Shown: positions 17,030-25,448, counted from the first letter of the stretch. The stretch: DNA of 64,000 nt from Arthrobacter globiformis (GCF_030818015.1 NZ_JAUSZX010000001.1:682001-746000), one strand, 5' to 3'. The notes: generated by a model not told the origin, from the sequence alone. Made by a program: numbers and translations.

Positions 17030-18073
17030 TTAGCTTGCCACAATCAGGGCCGTGGGGGAACCCGCAACGAGACGCTGGAGCGGACCTTCCGGAAGGCCGG
17101 TCTGGACGTTCAGGTGGAAGGTTGTGATGTCATGGGAGCGCTCATGGGCCACGTGAAGCCATCCGCCGTGGACTAGGTGGTGACGGGGCCAGTCGCCGCC
17201 GCTGGCAAAGTCGCCAAGCGGGGTCAGCAGACTGCCCTCTGCCGACGGCGTCACCTCCAGCACGCTGATGCGGTTGGATCCCCGCGTGCCGACATATGCG
17301 AACCGTCCGTCCGCCGATAGGGCAATTTCGGCCGCAGAGTCACCGTCCTTTGCGCCGTCGGACGTCGCGGGACCCTGGCCGACCAGCTCGAACTTCCCCG
17401 ATGCCGAGGCGGCCCGGGCTGCGAAAACCTCGATGGAGTACTCGGAGACCACAAACACCGTTCCATCGGAGTGCTGCACCAGGTGGCGGGGACCGCTGTT
17501 CTTCGGAAGCACCACCTCATGGTCCAGCACCAGGCCTGACCGGGGGACGTGGTTCCACACGCGGAGGAGGTCGTGGCCGAGGTCGGTGGTCATGATCCGG
17601 CCGTCAGCGAGTACCAGGCTGGCGTGGGCCCGGCTGGGGCGTTCGTCCCGGTGCGGGTCGCTGGATGGCGCCGCCGGAAGGCGGCTGGCGATGTCGCCGT
17701 CGTCCGTCAGTTCGTACAGCAAGACCTGGCCGTCGCCCCAGCACGCGACGACCAGAAATTTGCCCTGCGGGTCGACGGTGACATGGCAGGCAGCTTCACC
17801 GGCCGCCCAGGGCTCGCCGGAGGCTTCGAGGCCGAACTCTCCCCGTCGCCGGTACGCCTGGACGGTTTTGGCGTTCTCGCCGACGGCGTAAACCACCGGC
17901 AGCTGCCGGTGCACGGCAACGAACGACGGCGAGTCCGCCTTTGCCGCCGTACCGCGCCAGGTGAGCGTCCCATCAGCGTTGGCCGATACGGCCCCGATCC
18001 CGGCACCATGGCCGCCGCTGTCCGCGGTGTAGGAGCCGGTCCAGATGAGCGTGTGGTTTTCGCTGTGGGTCAT
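17030..18073 (-). CDS. Lactonase-family beta-propeller protein (6-phosphogluconolactonase-like)
   Basis: 347-aa cytosolic protein with the seven-bladed propeller of the lactonase family (Pfam Lactonase/YbhE type). It begins with IWTGSYTADSGG and carries repeated blade strands such as PSFVAVHRQLPVVYAVGE, GPRHLVQHSDGTVFVVSE and WPRHHLVHGGWLHVAHE. Family members hydrolyse 6-phosphogluconolactone or act on other lactones, and the substrate here is not established. Start ATG 18073 has CAGGATGG upstream; the longer frame from 18118 is less supported. It is monocistronic and divergent from the methyltransferase gene. Confidence 0.82.
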   Translation of the reverse strand: MTHSENHTLIWTGSYTADSGGHGAGIGAVSANADGTLTWRGTAAKADSPSFVAVHRQLPVVYAVGENAKTVQAYRRRGEFGLEASGEPWAAGEAACHVTVDPQGKFLVVACWGDGQVLLYELTDDGDIASRLPAAPSSDPHRDERPSRAHASLVLADGRIMTTDLGHDLLRVWNHVPRSGLVLDHEVVLPKNSGPRHLVQHSDGTVFVVSEYSIEVFAARAASASGKFELVGQGPATSDGAKDGDSAAEIALSADGRFAYVGTRGSNRISVLEVTPSAEGSLLTPLGDFASGGDWPRHHLVHGGWLHVAHERSHDITTFHLNVQTGLPEGPLQRLVAGSPTALIVAS

Positions 18074-18314
18074 CGTTCCATCCTGCCAACAATTGCCGGA
18101 TTCGGCGTCGGATAACATGGATTCTTGCAGAGCCGATTTGACTGCTGGGCACGTTTAGAAGTGCCTGTGCGGGCAGATTCAGTACTACCGGGAGGTGAGA
18201 ACAATTCACGCAATGCCAGCCTGGGTTCTCCCTGCCCGCCGCGTTACGGACCGCCAAGGTTAGTCGGACGTACGCATGCACGGAGCGCCTCTCATTCAAT
18301 CGAAGGACGCATCC

Positions 18315-19127
18315 ATGCCTGTTCAATCAACGCTTTCCCGCTCCACCGTCATCAGCAGGCTGCGCGCCGCCGGCTGCGTCTTTGCCGAGGACGAAGCGGA
18401 CCTCCTCTTGTCCGCAGGCCTGGCCCCTAATGAGCTGCTCAACGCCGTGCAGCGGCGAGTCGACGGGTTTCCGCTCGAGCACATTCTCGGCTGGGCCGAG
18501 TTTTGCGGCTTGCGGATCAAAGTCGAGGCCGGCGTTTTTGTGCCGCGCCGCCGGACGGAACTGCTGGTCCGCGAGGCTGCGGCACTCGTTGGCGCCGCGT
18601 CCGCAGAGCCGTTGTCGTCGACCCCTCCGGTTGTTGTGGACCTGTGTTGCGGCTCAGGAGCAGTAGGCACTGCGTTGGCGGCACTGATGCCCGGCATTGA
18701 GGTGCACGCTTCCGACGTCGACCCGGCTGCGGTGCGTTGTGCCCGCCTCAACGTCGTGCCGGTGGGCGGTGTGGTCCATGAAGGTGACCTTTACTCGGCG
18801 CTGCCTGCCCGGCTCAGGGGCAATGTTGAGATCCTGGCGGTAAATGCGCCGTATGTGCCCACGGCTTCAATCAGCAGCATGCCTCATGAAGCCCGCGTGC
18901 ACGAGCCTCGGGTGTCGCTCGACGGCGGCCCTGACGGGCTCGACATCCAGCGCCGGGTCATCGCGGAAGCCGCGGCCTGGCTCAGGCCGGGTGGGCACCT
19001 CCTCATCGAAACGAGCCGGCTGCAGGCTCCCGTTACTGCAGCGGCCATGGTCATTGGGCGATTGAGCCCGCGGATTGCCACGTCAGCCGAACTGGACGCG
19101 ACAGCGGTCATTGGGAAGCTGTTGTAG
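18315..19127 (+). CDS. PrmC/HemK-related protein N5-glutamine methyltransferase
   Basis: SAM-dependent methyltransferase, 270 aa. The N-terminal helical part includes RRVDGFPLEHILGWAEF, like the PrmC release-factor-binding domain. The Rossmann domain follows with VVVDLCCGSGAVGTALA (motif I) and a catalytic-loop motif NAPYVPT in place of the canonical NPPY. The NAPYVPT form is usual for the PrmC-related actinobacterial subgroup, so it is probably not the housekeeping prmC. Start ATG 18315 has GAAGGA seven bases upstream; an in-frame ATG at 18276 lacks one. Target protein unknown. Confidence 0.85.
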   Translation: MPVQSTLSRSTVISRLRAAGCVFAEDEADLLLSAGLAPNELLNAVQRRVDGFPLEHILGWAEFCGLRIKVEAGVFVPRRRTELLVREAAALVGAASAEPLSSTPPVVVDLCCGSGAVGTALAALMPGIEVHASDVDPAAVRCARLNVVPVGGVVHEGDLYSALPARLRGNVEILAVNAPYVPTASISSMPHEARVHEPRVSLDGGPDGLDIQRRVIAEAAAWLRPGGHLLIETSRLQAPVTAAAMVIGRLSPRIATSAELDATAVIGKLL

Positions 19128-19302
19128 GTCGCGAAGCGGTTGTAACGCGGGGAGCGGCTGACATTCCGGGAGCCGCAGCGATTCAACGTTCGCCCACCTG
19201 TGGCGGGCACCGGTTTGAGGTCGCAGTGCCTGCCGTACCTGGCACGAATACGCCGCGTTGCCGCTGCTTTTTGTGGCCCGCGGCGGCGTCCTGTCTGGCG
19301 GT

Positions 19303-21150
19303 TCATGTTTTGTGGTGGTGGTTTTGTCGGGGTTGTTGGCGGGGGTCGATGTGGGGTGGCGGGATGAACCAGGGGGTCCCGTTTTTGACGTGGATTTTCC
19401 ACTGTTCTTTGTGGATGAGGTGGTGGTGGTGGGTGCAGAGGAGGACGCCGTTGTCGGTGCTGGTGGGTCCGCCTTGTGACCAGTAGGTGATGTGGTGGGC
19501 TTCGCACCAGGGGGCGGGGATGGTGCAGTTGGGGAAGGCGCAGCCTTGGTCGCGGGCGGTGAGGGCTTTGCGGATGTGGGGCGGGAAGATGCGGGTGGTG
19601 CGGCCGATGTCGAGGAGGCGTCCTTCGGTGCCGAGGAGTATGGGGATGATGTCGGCGTCGCAGGCGATTTTGCGGATGGTGGAGGCGGTGACGGGTCCGG
19701 TGTAGGTGAAGGTTCCGCTGCCGGTGGTGGGTGTGCCGGGCAGCGCGGCGCCGGTCCAGTTGATGCCGGCGAAGTCGGTGCCGGGGCTGGGGTGCGGGTC
19801 GGTGCCCGGATCGGGCTGGGGTTCGCTGGTGTGCCAGGTGTCTGGACCGGTTGGCTGGGTGCCGGGGCGGGTGGTGGGGCGGTTTTTGTTGTAGCGGGGG
19901 CCCTGGGCTGCGGTGGTTTGGATGCTGTTGAGGAGGTCCTGGTAGGAGACGGTGACCATGACCTGGGGGCGGAGTCCGCCGGTGGTGGGCAGGGTGCCGG
20001 CGGCGAGGGCTGCCTTGCAGCCCCCGACGAGGCCGTCGAGGAGTTGCTGCGGGCGTGTGCGGCGGTCCAGGTCCAGGTCCGGGACCGGGGCGGGGGCGTT
20101 GAAGACCGCGTCGAGGTTGGCTGCGGCGGCACTGCCGCCGTCACTGCCGCTGCTACTGCCGCTGTTACTGTCGCTGCCACTGCTGCCGTTGCCGGGGCTG
20201 TTGTCGGGGCCGGTGCTCTCGGCGCTGCCGTCGCTGCCGCGGTGGGTGGTGTTGGGGGTGGTGGTGCGGGGGTTGGTGGCGGTGTTCATGATGGTGGTGA
20301 GGACTTCGAATTGGTCGGTGGTGGCGTGGACTTCGAAGTGGTGCAGGCCGCCGCGTTTGTGGTGGAGGAAGATGCCTTGGCGGTGGCGGAGGGTTTCTTC
20401 GCTGGGTTCGGTGCCGTCCTGGTCGAGGGCGTTGATCCAGCGGTGGGCGATGCGGGTGAGGAAGTCGTGGTCGTTTTCGATCGCGGTCTGGGTGAGGTTG
20501 TGTTCCATGTGGACGATCGCGGCGGGGTCGGGGATGTGGCGGACTTTGTCCAGGGCGGTGGTGATGATGGTTCCGGCGCGGGAGGAGATGATTCCGGCGG
20601 TGAGGGCGGCGGCGGTTTCCTGGTGTTCGGGTGGCATGGGCCGGCCGGCGAGTCCGGTGCGGGGGAGGATGGCGTTGGCGAGGGCGAGGCGGCGGCGGGC
20701 TTCGGTGGTGCTGATCCGGAGCCGGGTGCGGAGGAATTCGGCGGTGTTCCGGGACCCGTCATCGGCCGGGGACCAGGTCACCGCACACGCCGGCACACTC
20801 GCGGTGCCGGTGCCGGTGCCGGTGGCGGTGGCGGTGGCGGTGGCGGTGCCGCCGGCGGTGGCTGTGGCTGTGGCGGGTGCGGGTTCCGTGTTCCAGCCGG
20901 TGGTCCAGCCGGCCGCGCGGCTGGCCGTTGCGGCGGCGTTGATCGCCTCGGTCCGCGTCCGGTCCACCGCCGCGGCAGCAAGCAACTGGAGGTACTCGAT
21001 ACGGCGGGAGAGTTCCTCGGCAAGGTCAGCGAAGTCCGCCACTTCAAGGAAGTTGGCTGCGGCCAGCTCCTCCTGCGCCGCGGTGGTTGCGGAGTCCAGC
21101 AGCGCCAGGCCCGCCTCCAAATCAGGGGTTGCCAGCGCTGGGGACTCCAA
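19303..21150 (-). CDS. DUF222/13E12-family HNH endonuclease (main frame)
   Basis: Repeat-family protein of about 615 aa in this frame. The DUF222 region starts within LESPALATPDLEAGLALLDSA. A low-complexity Ala/Thr/Gly stretch and a Ser/Gly/Asp-rich linker follow. The C-terminal HNH nuclease domain has CAFPNC, CEAHHITYWSQGG and LLCTHHHHLIHK, with intact Cys pairs and His residues that fit metal binding and catalysis. The first possible start in this frame is TTG 21150, which falls inside conserved sequence. The genuine 5' end lies in another frame (next entry), so the gene appears frameshifted. Function of these multicopy genes is not established; mobile-element or phage-related roles are suspected. 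Microsatellite-like DNA around 20801-20850 encodes the Ala/Thr/Gly tract. Confidence 0.82.
   Translation of the reverse strand: MESPALATPDLEAGLALLDSATTAAQEELAAANFLEVADFADLAEELSRRIEYLQLLAAAAVDRTRTEAINAAATASRAAGWTTGWNTEPAPATATATAGGTATATATATGTGTGTASVPACAVTWSPADDGSRNTAEFLRTRLRISTTEARRRLALANAILPRTGLAGRPMPPEHQETAAALTAGIISSRAGTIITTALDKVRHIPDPAAIVHMEHNLTQTAIENDHDFLTRIAHRWINALDQDGTEPSEETLRHRQGIFLHHKRGGLHHFEVHATTDQFEVLTTIMNTATNPRTTTPNTTHRGSDGSAESTGPDNSPGNGSSGSDSNSGSSSGSDGGSAAAANLDAVFNAPAPVPDLDLDRRTRPQQLLDGLVGGCKAALAAGTLPTTGGLRPQVMVTVSYQDLLNSIQTTAAQGPRYNKNRPTTRPGTQPTGPDTWHTSEPQPDPGTDPHPSPGTDFAGINWTGAALPGTPTTGSGTFTYTGPVTASTIRKIACDADIIPILLGTEGRLLDIGRTTRIFPPHIRKALTARDQGCAFPNCTIPAPWCEAHHITYWSQGGPTSTDNGVLLCTHHHHLIHKEQWKIHVKNGTPWFIPPPHIDPRQQPRQNHHHKT
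20801..20850 (-). repeat. GGTGCC/GGTGGC hexamer microsatellite
   Basis: Plus strand carries about eight tandem hexamers, first GGTGCC then GGTGGC, inside the DUF222/HNH gene. Being a multiple of three, unit changes keep frame and give an Ala-Thr/Gly-Thr dipeptide tract. Length is likely variable between strains. Confidence 0.75.
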
Positions 21151-21185
21151 TCCGGCGCCGAAGCGGCTGGCGGCATCAAAGCCGG

Positions 21186-21359
21186 CGGCAGCACGCCGTC
21201 GGACGCGTCCTTAATAACAGCGTCAACAACAGCGTCAGAACGGAAACCGGCAACGGGAACGCGGCGAAGCCCGCGGCCCCGCAGCAAAGCAGCGGCACTC
21301 AGGCCGGAGACATCCGTCCCGGCTGCGGTACCCGCTCGATCCTCCCCAAAGTCTTCCAC
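21186..21359 (-). pseudogene. Frameshifted 5' end of the DUF222/HNH gene
   Basis: From GTG 21357-21359 the minus strand encodes VEDFGEDRAGTAAG through VVDAVIKDASDGVLP, a natural N-terminus for the DUF222 protein downstream. Near 21181-21190 the matching sequence moves to the other frame, reading AGFDAASRFGAGLESPAL. One extra base there would join the two. The start codon lies inside a 42-base element that is duplicated 247 bases away. A true one-base deletion or a sequencing error would both explain it. Confidence 0.6.
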
Positions 21360-21394
21360 AGGAAAACTATCTCAACGGGGTCCGACATTTTCGG
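21353..21394 (-). repeat. Conserved upstream element, copy 1
   Basis: 42-base element that reads, on the minus strand, TGTCGGACCCC, then about 10 bases, then TTTTCCTGTGGAAG, including the GTG start of the DUF222/HNH gene. It matches copy 2 (21600-21641) at 34 of 42 bases. It probably holds the promoter and start region of this gene family. Confidence 0.65.
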
Positions 21395-21599
21395 ATGTGG
21401 CTGGGGGCATATGCATGGCTGAGCCGGCGGCAGCACCGCCGTCGGACGAAGATGTGTCCGCATCGGCGGTGCCTGATCCGGGCGGTGCCCGATCCGGCAG
21501 AAGCCGGACGTCCGGAAGCGGGGATGCTATGCAGCAGGGCAGCACGCAGGCCGGGCAGTGTTGCCCGGCCTGACATACCGTCTGCGTTTTCCCCGGTGG

Positions 21600-21641
21600 C
21601 TTCCATAGGAAAACATTGTCAGAGGGGTCTGACATTTTTGG
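21600..21641 (-). repeat. Conserved upstream element, copy 2
   Basis: Same element 247 bases further upstream, with TGTCAGACCCC and an ATG at the equivalent start position (21604-21606). The frame that follows is only 79 codons and has no DUF222 similarity. Its core TGTCAGA-CCCC-TCTGACA also forms a 7-bp hairpin. It is possibly the leftover 5' end of a lost paralogue. Confidence 0.6.
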
Positions 21642-21687
21642 TTCTTGCCCACACCGCCCGGGATGCAGGCTCAAGCAGACTCTGGAG

Positions 21688-22170
21688 CTACTGTTTATCC
21701 GGATTTACATTCGTGGCGGCGCCGGCCGGAGTGGCTCCGCCCTCGTCCGACCAGTCCTGACCCGCGCTGTCGTTAAGTGCCGGATCGGACTCAACATCGG
21801 AGGTTCCGAGGTTGACCGTCTCCGGATGCGTACTATGGGCGGGCACGTGTCCGCTGTCTTCTGATGTACCGGCTGCAGACGCAGTGCCGGCAGAAGCGGT
21901 GCCAGCGTCGCCCGACTTCGATGCATCGCGGTGGATGGCCGAACCGAGTACGGTTCCGGCCCGGCGCGCGGCTTCCGCCAGCTGGTCACCGACATCAGGG
22001 GCCTTTTCCTTGACGGCTTCGGTTGCTGCCGCGACTTTGTCCTGGACCGGCTTGCTGTCCCAGATGCTGGCGGCCCGTGCTTTGAGCTTGTCGTACGCTG
22101 CCCGGCCGGACCTGGATCCGAGCACGTAGCCTGCAGCGATTCCGGCGCCGAAAAGAAGTTTGGATTTCAT
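21688..22170 (-). CDS. YtxH-like membrane-anchored protein
   Basis: 160 aa. The N-terminus MKSKLLFGAGIAAGYVLGSR is a glycine-rich membrane segment typical of YtxH-domain proteins. An amphipathic helix (YDKLKARAASIWDSKPVQDK) follows, and then a long acidic, Ala/Ser/Thr/Gly-rich disordered tail. AGGAG precedes the start. Such proteins are often stress-induced. It lies upstream (minus strand) of the HNH locus and downstream of another small membrane gene, 110 bases apart. Confidence 0.75.
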   Translation of the reverse strand: MKSKLLFGAGIAAGYVLGSRSGRAAYDKLKARAASIWDSKPVQDKVAAATEAVKEKAPDVGDQLAEAARRAGTVLGSAIHRDASKSGDAGTASAGTASAAGTSEDSGHVPAHSTHPETVNLGTSDVESDPALNDSAGQDWSDEGGATPAGAATNVNPDKQ

Positions 22171-22280
22171 GATGATCTCCTACTCTTGAGGGGATTGTAC
22201 GATTTGGTGGGCCCGGTAGGGCCTGGGGTAGGGAACCGGCCCCGGGAGGTTCCCCGGAGCCGGTTCCGGCACTGCCCTGT

Positions 22281-22544
22281 CTAGCGGGCCGTACGCTTGG
22301 TAATCATGCCGTAGACCAGCAGCACGATAAGTGCGCCACCGATCGCCAGCAGCCAAGTGGACAGCGAGAAGAACTCGTTGATCCCCACTCCAAAGAGTGC
22401 GCTGCCGATAAAGCCGCCGAGAATTGCGCCAACCACGCCGAGGAGAAGCGTGATGAAAATGCCGCCGCCCTGCCGGCCGGGGAGGATGGCCTTAGCAATG
22501 GCTCCAGCGATGAGGCCAAGAATCAGAAATGCGAGAAAACCCAT
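22281..22544 (-). CDS. GlsB/YeaQ/YmgE-family stress membrane protein
   Basis: 87-aa transglycosylase-associated-type protein with three predicted membrane helices. It has the family motif pattern GLIAGAIAKAILPGRQGGGIF...LLGVVGAILGGFIGSALFG. It likely resides in the cytoplasmic membrane with a general stress role; molecular function is unknown for the family. AAGGAA lies upstream of the start at 22544. Confidence 0.88.
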   Translation of the reverse strand: MGFLAFLILGLIAGAIAKAILPGRQGGGIFITLLLGVVGAILGGFIGSALFGVGINEFFSLSTWLLAIGGALIVLLVYGMITKRTAR

Positions 22545-22691
22545 CTTTTATCGTTCCTTCTTCCGCTAAAGGAGTTACCCGGATTGCCGGATACGCTTCG
22601 TCCTTCTCCCTAATACTAAACATGCTTACTATTTTTCTTCCAGTCGCCTTCGAGTCCGGAGCGGCTGGCAGCGCCCACCCGGGCCCAGGCA

Positions 22692-23522
22692 TCAGTGGCC
22701 TTGGACGTCGGAATTTACACCTGCCTCGGGGCCTTCATCGAGGGTGCTGATGGCGGTCAGGTCCTCCTCATCCAAAGCGAAATCGAAGACCTCGATGTTC
22801 TCCTTCATCCGCCGGGGATCGGCGGACTTGGGGATGGCCACCAGCCCCTGCTGCACGTGCCAGCGCAGCACTACCTGGCTCACCGTCCGGCCGTGTTTGC
22901 CGGCGATTCGGATCAGAACGGGCGCGGACAGCAGGCCCGACCCTGCACCCAGCGGGCTGTACGATTCGGTGGCGATCCCGTGCCGCTCGTTGTAGGCGCA
23001 GTCCGCGGAGCGGGTCACGGACGGGTTGAGCTGGATCTGGTTCACGGCCGGCACAACTTCGGTCTCCCACATGAGCTTTTCCAGATGGGCCGGCTTGAAG
23101 TTGGATACGCCGATCGACCGGACTTTCCCTGCGCCCTGCAGCCGCTCAAAGGTCTTCCACGTGGAGATGAATTCTCCGCGGCGGGGGAGCGGCCAGTGGA
23201 TCAGCAGCAAGTCCACATAGTCCAGGTTCAGGCGCTTCAGCGAGCCCTCAAGGCCTGCCGCGGCCAGATCTCCACCCTGGAATTCCCCGTCCAGCTTGGT
23301 GGTGATGAAGAACTCCGCCCGGTCCAGGCCGCTGGCTCGGATTCCGGATCCGACGCCGGCCTCGTTCCCGTATCGCACCGCCGTATCGATATGCCGGTAC
23401 CCGGCTTCCGCAGCTCTTACGACGGCGTCACTCACCTCCCGGTCGTTCAGCGGCCAGGTGCCAAGGCCGATCTGAGGTATCCGGTTGCCGTCGTTCAGCT
23501 CGATGACTGGTGCGAGTGCCAT
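22692..23522 (-). CDS. Aldo/keto reductase (2,5-diketo-gluconate reductase type)
   Basis: NADPH-dependent oxidoreductase of the AKR superfamily, 276 aa, cytosolic. Family blocks are in order: GLGTWPLNDREVSDAV, the catalytic region GYRHIDTAVRYGNEAGVGSG (Asp and Tyr of the tetrad), FITTKLDG (Lys), and DLLLIHWPLP (His). IPKSADPRRMKEN near the end is the NADP phosphate-binding segment. It resembles DkgA/DkgB-type reductases acting on keto-sugars and aldehydes. Start ATG 23522. It is monocistronic and divergent from the CDP-alcohol phosphotransferase gene. Confidence 0.92.
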   Translation of the reverse strand: MALAPVIELNDGNRIPQIGLGTWPLNDREVSDAVVRAAEAGYRHIDTAVRYGNEAGVGSGIRASGLDRAEFFITTKLDGEFQGGDLAAAGLEGSLKRLNLDYVDLLLIHWPLPRRGEFISTWKTFERLQGAGKVRSIGVSNFKPAHLEKLMWETEVVPAVNQIQLNPSVTRSADCAYNERHGIATESYSPLGAGSGLLSAPVLIRIAGKHGRTVSQVVLRWHVQQGLVAIPKSADPRRMKENIEVFDFALDEEDLTAISTLDEGPEAGVNSDVQGH

Positions 23523-23660
23523 GCGGAAGAGTCTTTCCTATCGGGGACAGTTTGCCCAGACCCCGTTTGCTGGCTGGCGCGCCCTCTATTGCTATCTTCC
23601 GAGGTCAGCCCGGGAATGCTTGTGGACCGCCTGTTGTTACGATGAGCGCAAGGGAGGCAT

Positions 23661-24410
23661 ATGCAGGTCTTGCTCGGTAGGCGCGCTCTGGTGGACGTAG
23701 CCGTTGCCATGGCTGGTTTCCTTGTGTCCGGGAGCTGGGTCCTGACCGTTACAGGTGCTGAAGCAACGTACTTCCTTGCCGCCATAGGTGCCGGACTGGC
23801 GGTGATGGGAAATGCTGCGGCTTCCATCCTCAACCGCAAGCCCAGGGTGACCACGGCCGCGGACCGCGTTACCCTGATTCGTGCTGTCTTGGTGGCATGC
23901 TTTGCGGCGGCGACAATTCCGGCGCTGTTCGGCGGAACCGGCCCCGCCATGCCGGTGGTCGTGCTGGGTGGGGCGGCTTTTCTTCTTGACGCGGTGGACG
24001 GGGCCGTTGCGCGGCGGTTTGCCTGCGCGAGCCCGGCGGGAGGTCGGCTGGACGTCCAGACCGACGCAGCGCTGGTCCTTGTGCTGTCGTGTGCAGCTGT
24101 ACCTGTCGTCGGCCCCTGGGTGCTGGCCGTCGGACTCATGTGGTACGCCTTCGTGGCCGCGGGATGGATCAGGCCTGAACTGAAACGGGTGCTGCCTGTT
24201 AAGAGGCTGCGCAAGGTTATCGGCGCCTTCCAGCCCTTCGCCTTGCTGCTGGCACTCACACCCGGAGTGCCCGGTGGAATCGGCATGGCTGCCGTTGTCG
24301 TGGCGCTCGTGGCGCTGGTGGCCTCGTTCGGCCGGGACGTCGTCGAACTGGAGACAGGCCACCGCAAGTGGACCGGCCGCCGCCGCCCCAGCACCGAACT
24401 GGTGAACTGA
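23661..24410 (+). CDS. CDP-alcohol phosphatidyltransferase family protein
   Basis: Integral membrane enzyme, 249 aa, with several hydrophobic helices. The CDP-alcohol phosphotransferase motif D-G-x2-A-R-x(n)-G-x3-D-x3-D is seen as DGAVARRFACASPAGGRLDVQTDA, so the metal-binding aspartates are intact. It would transfer a phospho-alcohol head group from CDP-diacylglycerol or a related CDP-alcohol. The acceptor (glycerol phosphate, inositol phosphate or other) is not determined. Start ATG 23661 is preceded by AAGGGAGG. No lipid-synthesis neighbours are present. Confidence 0.85.
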   Translation: MQVLLGRRALVDVAVAMAGFLVSGSWVLTVTGAEATYFLAAIGAGLAVMGNAAASILNRKPRVTTAADRVTLIRAVLVACFAAATIPALFGGTGPAMPVVVLGGAAFLLDAVDGAVARRFACASPAGGRLDVQTDAALVLVLSCAAVPVVGPWVLAVGLMWYAFVAAGWIRPELKRVLPVKRLRKVIGAFQPFALLLALTPGVPGGIGMAAVVVALVALVASFGRDVVELETGHRKWTGRRRPSTELVN

Positions 24411-24546
24411 CGGCCCTGGCTCAACTGGCAGCGCCGGGGCTCCACGCAGGACCCGGTGCTCTGGACTATCCATGGCGGCGCTGGTAATCCTTGGAGTAGC
24501 CCGGCCGGAAATATCCTGGCCTTTCCACCAGCTAAGGATCCAGACC

Positions 24547-24756
24547 ATGAGCGAAACGCCCGCCGATCCGGAGCAGAACCCGACGGACCAGCCTAAGGAT
24601 GGTTCACCCAAGGGATTCCCCTTCGACCCCAACCAAGACCCGCCCCTGGAGGAACCCGCAGTTCCGCACCAGGACAATCCGGGACCACCCACGGGCCCGG
24701 ACGGCGAACCTGATGAGCCCGCTCTGGAGGATCCCCAGCGACCGCCCGCCCGGTAA
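24547..24756 (+). CDS. Small Pro/Asp/Glu-rich hypothetical protein
   Basis: 69 aa starting at ATG 24547, chosen because AAGGA lies eight bases upstream. Composition is dominated by Pro, Asp, Glu and Gly (for example FPFDPNQDPPLEEPAVPHQD), so it is probably disordered and acidic. No signal peptide or membrane segment. Function unknown. Confidence 0.5.
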   Translation: MSETPADPEQNPTDQPKDGSPKGFPFDPNQDPPLEEPAVPHQDNPGPPTGPDGEPDEPALEDPQRPPAR

Positions 24757-24905
24757 CAACTGACTCCGCACTCCGGTGCCGTCTGTGCCGATGCCCAGCC
24801 GGAGGGCGCGATTCTATCCATTCGTCCATTGGGTCGGTCTAGCGCGTTTCCTAGCCTTGGAGGAGAACTTCTCCCAGCCCTCCGACCCAAGGATGACCTT
24901 CAACG

Positions 24906-25097
24906 ATGAAACGCATCGCATTGCTTCGGGAACGCTCCACACCCTCCGCTTTGACCGGAACCCACTGCCCGGCGTCGGGAATGTGGGCGCCCGTCGACTC
25001 GCCGGACGAGGCGCACGCCTTCTTTGAGGGACAGGTATTTCCCGCGTTCCGCGGGATCCCCACAGTGTGGCGCCGGAGCGCTACCGCCCAGGATTAA
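24906..25097 (+). CDS. Small hypothetical protein with CPxSGxW motif
   Basis: 63 aa from ATG 24906. The core TGTHCPASGMWAPVDSPDEA followed by a hydrophobic stretch FFEGQVFPAFRGIPTVWR resembles short bacterial proteins built around a C-P-x-S-G-x-W motif and a compact beta fold. AAGGATGA lies about 12 bases upstream, a rather long spacing. Function unknown. Confidence 0.45.
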   Translation: MKRIALLRERSTPSALTGTHCPASGMWAPVDSPDEAHAFFEGQVFPAFRGIPTVWRRSATAQD

Positions 25098-25160
25098 GCA
25101 AATGATGCGACGCTGGCTGAACGACAGCCGGCGCCGCATACTTGTTCCGCTACCGCGCAG

Positions 25161-25373
25161 TCAGTCCCGCTCCAGGCGGAAGCCGAGCTTGAGGGTGACC
25201 TGCCAGTCCGCCACCTGGCCGTTCTCGAGGTGACCGCGGATCTCCTTGACCTCGAACCAGTCCAGGTTGCGCAGGGTCTTTGCGGCGTCGGAAATACCGT
25301 TGCGGACGGCCGCGTCGACGCCCTCGGTCGAGGTTCCGACAATTTCAGAAATGCTGTAGGTGTTATTAGACAT
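25161..25373 (-). CDS. Dodecin family flavin-binding protein
   Basis: 70-aa protein matching dodecins: ISEIVGTSTEGVDAAVRNGI, ISDAAKTLRNLDWFEVKEIRG, then ADWQVTLKLGFRLE. These assemble into hollow dodecamers that bind flavin or CoA in the cytosol, buffering free flavin. The Trp (DWFEV) that stacks on the isoalloxazine ring is present. AGGAG precedes the start. It is followed by the GntR gene upstream on the same strand, with a 75-base gap; no functional link is evident. Confidence 0.93.
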   Translation of the reverse strand: MSNNTYSISEIVGTSTEGVDAAVRNGISDAAKTLRNLDWFEVKEIRGHLENGQVADWQVTLKLGFRLERD

Positions 25374-25448
25374 CTTCGCTCCTCGTGATCGCCATCGATA
25401 CCCGGCTGCTGGCCGTTCCTGCAGAGTATCGGACGGGGCGTCCGCGGA

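Noticed and set aside
20132..20200. Short CTGCCG-like repeats resembling a repeat array
   Set aside because: They encode a Ser/Gly/Asp linker of the HNH protein; there are no spacers of constant length, so it is not CRISPR.
19492..21573. 693-codon open frame antisense to the DUF222/HNH gene
   Set aside because: It is a shadow: Gly/Ala/Val-rich with no domain, while the opposite strand has clear HNH and DUF222 motifs.
21616..21634. TGTCAGA-GGGG-TCTGACA followed by TTTTT as a plus-strand terminator
   Set aside because: It is part of the 42-base duplicated element whose other copy breaks the stem, so the element, not a terminator, better explains it; not excluded.
23637..24890. 417-codon frame antisense to the CDP-alcohol phosphotransferase
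   Set aside because: Compositionally odd, no motif; the sense gene has the full catalytic signature.
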